From Stramenopiles sp. TOSAG23-3 (taxonomy: Eukaryota; Sar), in contig LT642756.1 of NCBI GenBank assembly GCA_900128585.1, positions 1-11,135 of the forward strand: a DNA stretch of 11,135 bases. Direction: 5' to 3'. Made by a program: the position numbers and the translations under genes. A model generated the notes under the pieces. It did no database searches and was not told where the DNA came from. It saw only the letters and a list, made by a program, of their open reading frames with translations. Below, in pieces: positions 7,084-11,135 of the stretch. How positions within the stretch are numbered: position 1 is the first letter of the stretch; every line of letters starts with the position of its first letter.

Positions 7084-9462
7084 TTAGCGAACGATAGAGT
7101 CAACGTCCGTTTTCACCTTGGTGATTGCAATTTGCGCTTCCTCCATCATTTGAACGACGCTGATCAAGCGTTGCCTCCTTTCTTGGGTTTCTGACGTTTC
7201 GCTCAACAGTTCGTCTATTCTACTTGGGTCGTACAAAGATTGCACAAGTTCCGTGTGCAGGGAGTTTTGTACAGATTTCACCAGCTTAAGCGTCACAGCT
7301 TTCGGGACAGAGTCCAAAATCTTGACTTGGATAATTTCAAAGTAAGCATTAAGCAATGCTTCTACTATCCTAGTCTGAATCATGTCTTCGTCTGTCATGG
7401 ACGCCGTGCGCTTCAAACGTCCAGTTTTTCCAGCCCGGCTCTTGGCCCGTCTCGACGGGGCTTCACCTGTTGGAAACAACCGTTCGTTGGTGTTCTTGGT
7501 ATCGCTTGCTTGAACAAAGGCATCCCACGCGTGTTCGTCTGTTCCTATTTTCAGGGAGTGCCCCCATTTGGCAGCACTGCCCGGGTCAGTGCACCGAAAC
7601 GTAACCGGCTTCGAAGACGTGGGGGCAACATGGACCAAGCAGTCTTCGACCGTGACGATCGCGCCTTGCAACTCTACGGCCTTGACATCGTCCCCCTCCT
7701 CGTTCTTGCTGTACACAAGCGCTCGCCTTGCCAAGTAACAGAAACGCGGGGTAAAGCCTTTGCCAACCATTGTGGCCGACCGCTTCTCTAACCACCCTTC
7801 CATTAGCCGTGGGCCATCAAATTTTCCGGTGCTCTTTCTCCCTCCGCGCGCAAGGGGGTTGCTTTGCATGACCGGCTCAGGCGGAATGTTCCTTAACGAA
7901 TGGGAATGCTGAACCTGTTGGGTTTCCCTGGTTTCCTGCTCTTCGACGTACAACGCGGCGTTCCGCAAGTCCCACAAATTCATCTCTTGCATAAAGTCTG
8001 GGTGATCGGTGTTTATGTGAGCCAGCTCCATATCAATCAGCGTCCGGACTAAAACCTCCGTTTGTTCCTTGCGCTCGGAGATAACCCGCCGAACATTGCT
8101 TCGTATCTCGTTCCGCAATACGCTGTACCGCGACATGGAGCCCGTTTCTATGGACATTGCTTCTTTCATCAGCTCGTCGAACACCAGCTGCACGCAGGCA
8201 TCGGCAGGTCCTGCCAACTCTTTGACTGCCTGCCGCACAATAGTGTGAAATGCTTCCCCGGGAATAAAGAGACCGCCCTTCAGCCCACCACTGTTTTTTA
8301 TGATGTTCCGTATCTGCCCGGGAGGCATGTTCCCCAAAATATCAATGTTCTGGATGGACGATTTGAAGTCCCCGCTGAACAGAGCTCTAATCTTTGCCCC
8401 CCCCGACAGGACAGCATGACTTACCTGGTCATCGGACCCCTCCATTCGTTCTTGAAACTTTTGCGCGTAGCCTACGACGCACCCCAAGACCGCTTGCGAT
8501 TTTTTCGCGGCAGAATCGAGGGAGGAGAGCCCGGCCAGCTCGGCTTTCTTCTTTTGTAGAAATATCGAAATCTTACTTGAAATCTCCGGCAAAGTGCTTC
8601 TGATGTGCTCCACCAACGTTTTATTTAGCGTGTACGTCAAGTGCCGCGTGCCGCATTTGTTTTTTATTTGACTGTAGGCAACGTGCGAAGAGAAGTACTT
8701 CTCCTCTTCTGCCCACTGCTGGTCAATGTTTTTGTTGGTGTCGATGTCGTGCTGAGATCGGTTGACGACAGGGATGTACCCCAAGCGCAAGGGAATCACC
8801 TCGTTGTTCAAGACTGCCATTGCGTTGGTGCCTTTGTCCATCAGATCGAGCTTTGTCAACACGCCGACCGTTCGATGCCCCTCCGGATCCACTTCTTTGG
8901 CCAGCTGGATAGCATCCGAATTTGCCAAGTCTTGGTTGGCAGGCGAGACCGCCAAAATGATAGTGTTCTCTTGGCGAATGTACTTCATCAGAAGTGCACG
9001 GATTTGGTCGTTGATGTCCACCGGCTGGTCGCCGACTGCTACACGAGTGAGACCTGGCAAATCTATTAGGGTCAAATCCAGCACATCGGCAGAATATATC
9101 GTCAAGTTGATCGGTTTGTCAGAAATGCTTTTGTTTGCACACGCTGGATCGTTTTCGGTGGCGTTTGAAATCTCAGCACGAATGTCGGCGTACTCCGTGT
9201 ATTTTCTGCCCTGCTTGTGCAAAAATTCGGCAGAGTCCTTTGTTCCATTTGGCTGATTGACGAGCTTCAGGACAAGCGGTCTCCGCGTGACAATCCCCGA
9301 ACCCCGAGGCAAAAAGTCTTTCCCAACGATATTTTCCAGCACGGACGACTTCCCCGCAGACTGACCGCCGACAACTGCAATCTGGGGCAAAGACAGAGCG
9401 TCCTCCCCCAGAACCGTGAAGGCGTCTTGAAGTTTGTTAATTACTTGGATCAAACGATTCAT
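7084..9462 (-). CDS. PH-domain dynamin, classical type without proline tail (792 aa)
   Basis: Large GTPase that polymerises on membrane necks and drives fission in endocytosis or related trafficking. The GTPase domain carries G1 GGQSAGKSS (32-40), the switch Thr T59, G3 DLPG (134-137), G4 TKLD (203-206) and G5 VNRSQ (233-237). A middle/stalk region follows (~295-500). A pleckstrin-homology domain spans ~552-651, from M-E-G-W-L-E-K-R to the conserved helix Trp W633, and should bind phosphoinositides. A basic linker (669-685) with an R-T-A-S688 basophilic kinase-type site precedes the GTPase effector domain (~694-790). The protein ends right after the GED, so the proline/arginine-rich tail of animal dynamins is absent. 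The domain order otherwise matches animal classical dynamin and plant DRP2. The ATG has A at -3, and all key motifs are intact in one uninterrupted frame. The family call is secure; the cellular site of action is inferred. Confidence 0.96.
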   Translation of the reverse strand: MNRLIQVINKLQDAFTVLGEDALSLPQIAVVGGQSAGKSSVLENIVGKDFLPRGSGIVTRRPLVLKLVNQPNGTKDSAEFLHKQGRKYTEYADIRAEISNATENDPACANKSISDKPINLTIYSADVLDLTLIDLPGLTRVAVGDQPVDINDQIRALLMKYIRQENTIILAVSPANQDLANSDAIQLAKEVDPEGHRTVGVLTKLDLMDKGTNAMAVLNNEVIPLRLGYIPVVNRSQHDIDTNKNIDQQWAEEEKYFSSHVAYSQIKNKCGTRHLTYTLNKTLVEHIRSTLPEISSKISIFLQKKKAELAGLSSLDSAAKKSQAVLGCVVGYAQKFQERMEGSDDQVSHAVLSGGAKIRALFSGDFKSSIQNIDILGNMPPGQIRNIIKNSGGLKGGLFIPGEAFHTIVRQAVKELAGPADACVQLVFDELMKEAMSIETGSMSRYSVLRNEIRSNVRRVISERKEQTEVLVRTLIDMELAHINTDHPDFMQEMNLWDLRNAALYVEEQETRETQQVQHSHSLRNIPPEPVMQSNPLARGGRKSTGKFDGPRLMEGWLEKRSATMVGKGFTPRFCYLARRALVYSKNEEGDDVKAVELQGAIVTVEDCLVHVAPTSSKPVTFRCTDPGSAAKWGHSLKIGTDEHAWDAFVQASDTKNTNERLFPTGEAPSRRAKSRAGKTGRLKRTASMTDEDMIQTRIVEALLNAYFEIIQVKILDSVPKAVTLKLVKSVQNSLHTELVQSLYDPSRIDELLSETSETQERRQRLISVVQMMEEAQIAITKVKTDVDSIVR

Positions 9463-9872
9463 TATAGTTTTAGTTTCAACTTTTTATGCATACGTGTATC
9501 GTTTCATGAAAATAATTAAGCTATTCAATCTCCTGTTTCGTTTTCTCTTTTCCTAGCAAAACGGCGTGATGATTTAATATCATTCATTACGAACGATACT
9601 TCAATCGCGATCCACACTTTTTGGCCAACCAGACATTTCGTACTTCGCACAGCATCCAGCAGCAGCTCGCTAAAAAAAAAACTCATAATTAAATTTATTA
9701 AAATTATGATGTACCAAGTATATGGCCTCTGCTCAATCAATATATTTCTATTATAATTAAGTACCGTACATAGAAGAATACCATTTTGAAGTATTAATAC
9801 GTACTACTTAATATGTATAAGTTATTTGTAATCTTGGTTAGATATAGGGTTATTTCTTTTCTTTTTTTTTTC

Positions 9873-9909
9873 TTCTTTTTTTTTTCTTCTTTCTTCTTTT
9901 TTTTTTCTT
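9873..9909 (+). repeat. 37-nt perfect polypyrimidine mirror repeat
   Basis: The sequence reads the same in both directions about position 9891. The centre is CTTCTTTCTTC (9886-9896), flanked on each side by T10 (9876-9885 and 9897-9906), then C, T, T. It consists only of pyrimidines. Homopyrimidine mirror repeats are the established sequence requirement for an intramolecular triplex (H-DNA). It sits within a 59-nt pure pyrimidine strand between two divergent genes. Whether it forms a structure in the cell is inference. Confidence 0.75.
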
Positions 9910-10145
9910 TCGTTCTTCTTTTTTCTTTCTTCTTTATTATTTTTCCTCAAATTTCAATAACCGTTTCTGCTGATGCTGATGCTGTTCTGTTTGTTATTGC
10001 GGATTACCGTTGTTATTAGTTACTACTTGTTGTAAGGTAAAGCAGATAAAGACAACAGCATGGAAATACCATCATTGTGAAAATGTGTATATAATAATAA
10101 CAACAACACAGTATATGTTTTTAAAACACACACCACCTTTTTCCA

Positions 10146-10192
10146 CCTTCCTCTTCCTTCCTTCCTTCCTTCTTCTTCTCTTCTTCTTTTTT
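10146..10192 (+). repeat. Pure pyrimidine CTTC-rich tract
   Basis: Forty-seven nucleotides without a purine, built of CTTC, then CTT units and ending in a T run. It lies 290-336 nt upstream of the coiled-coil gene ATG. It resembles polypyrimidine promoter elements seen in many eukaryotes but may simply be low-complexity spacer. Confidence 0.7.
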
Positions 10193-10481
10193 ATTTTTTT
10201 TATTATTCATTTCACACACTCACACAATAAGAAGAAAAAAACTACTTCTTCTTCTCATACCCAAGTACTGGTATAGTAGAAACAAACAAAAGAGCAAACA
10301 TCGACATATATATGAACGTAATCATTTAGTAGGTAAGGATACACAATTTCCTTTTCTTCCTTCAGGATATTCACCACTTTTAATATCGTTTGTCTGTTTC
10401 TTTCTTCGTTTTGGGAGACGTCGAGGATAATTGTGTTTGAAACATAGTAGTGGACTTCAACGGCGGAAGCAAAACTCAACC

Positions 10482-10913
10482 ATGCCGAAAAAGAAGTTAG
10501 CAAAGAAAGGGTTTGACTGGAAGGACACTGAGAAATTTGATAAGACCGCCAGCGAGGTAGGTGGGGCGATTGAAAACCTTCAGAATCAACTCCGTACTTT
10601 AAACACTGAGATCCGTGCGGATAAAGATGGACTTTTTGATTTCGATAACCGATTGCGGTTTCTTTACAAAGAGCGGGACATGCTAGAAAACCGAATGAAA
10701 GAGAACTCCGTCTGGGCCGACAAGTTCGACCTTCAGATAGGACCATTTGAAAAAATGTACGACCAACTCACCGATGGGATGACGAGCTTGTACGACAACG
10801 CCAAAACAGAGCACAGAAAGGGTATTGATGTATTGATTCGCGAATTTAATTACCACCCACTGTGGAAGCAGGACAACGGGTGCTTCACTGCAACCCCGTT
10901 CAAACCCGAGTAA
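10482..10913 (+). CDS. Small charged coiled-coil protein of unknown function (143 aa)
   Basis: I do not recognise the family with certainty. The N-terminus is Lys-rich (MPKKKLAKKG). Residues ~20-75 are charged and heptad-like, predicting a helix or coiled coil, with L-x-x-L-N-x-E-I-R and F-D-x-x-L-R-F-L-Y-K-E-R blocks. A second amphipathic helix covers ~85-122. The tail has aromatic residues (FNYHPLW, 122-128) and ends F-T-A-T-P-F-K-P-E. There is no signal peptide or membrane segment, so it is likely cytoplasmic or cytoskeletal. The ATG at 10482 has A at -3 and CC before it; a 17-codon upstream extension begins with TTG and was not accepted. Composition matches the other genes, and the frame is intact. 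A flagellar or basal-body role is possible given the neighbourhood but is only a guess. Confidence 0.75.
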   Translation: MPKKKLAKKGFDWKDTEKFDKTASEVGGAIENLQNQLRTLNTEIRADKDGLFDFDNRLRFLYKERDMLENRMKENSVWADKFDLQIGPFEKMYDQLTDGMTSLYDNAKTEHRKGIDVLIREFNYHPLWKQDNGCFTATPFKPE

Positions 10914-11135
10914 GGGGGGGACGTGTTTCTCGCTGTTCCAATGCCGCGCGTGTGCGGGGTTGGTAAAGCCATTTTCGAGCGAGACGAAGTGAAACTCGGC
11001 ACGCGCCATTGCATTTGTAAGATAAACCTTTAGCCTACTACTGGAAAATAACATAAAAATTACGGAACACAGCCCGAGGTGGAGATACGTGATTATGAGG
11101 ATTATGATTGGGTTCAGGAACGTATGGTAACATAT
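10914..11135. other. Right edge: 3' UTR and unassigned sequence
   Basis: It begins with the 3' UTR of the coiled-coil gene and is less AT-rich than other spacers until ~11010. No AATAAA was seen. From 11052 to the edge one plus frame and its antisense frame are both open. A segment at 11017-11072 looks like a small intron (GTAAGA at the start, ACACAG at the end), but joining its flanks from the ATG at 10941 gives a quick stop. A neighbouring gene may begin or end just beyond the window, but none can be supported. Confidence 0.4.

Larger units (their letters stand above)
9463..10481. other. Divergent intergenic region between dynamin and the coiled-coil gene
   Basis: This spacer holds the 5' regions of both flanking genes. 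From ~9480 to ~9840 it is AT-rich. It then contains long pyrimidine tracts on the plus strand (9853-9911, 9913-9935 and 10146-10192), a TGCTGA-type short repeat (9967-9987), and a TATATATG element near 10304-10311, about 175 nt before the plus-strand ATG. Open frames within 9813-10276 are Phe/Ser/Leu-rich translations of the pyrimidine tracts and are not genes. Confidence 0.6.

Noticed and set aside
9813-10276. Two Phe/Ser-rich open frames
   Set aside because: They are translations of the polypyrimidine tracts.
10431-10481. 17-codon N-terminal extension of the small coiled-coil protein
   Set aside because: It begins with TTG; the ATG at 10482 has a better context and a sensible N-terminus.
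10683-11135. Minus-strand frame open from the window edge through the coiled-coil gene, with a hydrophobic start
   Set aside because: Most of it is antisense to a clear gene, and the hydrophobic part is the complement of an Asp/Glu/Tyr-rich frame. It cannot be told apart from chance without the sequence to the right.
1-11135. Search for CRISPR arrays, insertion sequences, tRNA, rRNA and a bacterial-type operon
   Set aside because: No regularly spaced repeats, transposase-like frames, tRNA arm consensus or Shine-Dalgarno sites were seen by eye; a tRNA or covariance-model scan was not possible here.

Overview
The window looks like nuclear DNA of a free-swimming protist, most likely a stramenopile (heterokont). 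Five protein genes can be supported. All are complete and appear to lack introns, including one of about 2.4 kb. Gene bodies have balanced base composition, while the spacers are very AT-rich and full of homopolymer and pyrimidine tracts. All five chosen ATGs have a purine at -3 (A in four, G in one), there are no Shine-Dalgarno patterns, and every recognisable product belongs to a eukaryote-only family. The stramenopile call rests mainly on the EGF protein, whose layout (EGF repeats, a CP-x-GDDPMT segment, a beta-rich block, then a last CSNRGLC EGF) recalls SIG1/mastigoneme-type proteins. It is an inference.

Layout, left to right: an AT-rich stretch without a supported gene (1-1349); an SHIPPO/STPG-repeat protein of axoneme type on the minus strand (1350-2177); a spacer of about 1 kb (2178-3169) from which it diverges from a secreted EGF-repeat protein on the plus strand (3170-4885); a short convergent spacer (4886-5169) with a palindrome carrying a poly(A) hexamer on each strand; the ESCRT-I subunit Vps23/TSG101 on minus (5170-6483); a 600-nt spacer; a PH-domain dynamin on minus (7084-9462); a spacer of about 1 kb with long pyrimidine tracts, including a perfect 37-nt mirror repeat; a small charged coiled-coil protein on plus (10482-10913); and an unassigned right edge.

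Two functional themes appear. The divergent pair at the left may both serve the flagellum (axonemal microtubule protein and flagellar-hair or surface EGF protein). The tandem minus-strand pair in the middle, Vps23 and dynamin, both serve membrane remodelling: ESCRT sorting and budding, and GTP-driven fission. Each gene has its own spacer, so this is not an operon, and any co-regulation is inference. I saw no mobile element, CRISPR array, tRNA or rRNA. No clearly new multi-gene system is evident. The most distinctive points are the three PPxY motifs in Vps23, the PH-containing dynamin without a proline-rich tail, the composite 17-residue STPG repeat, the bidirectional poly(A) palindrome and the triplex-type mirror repeat.
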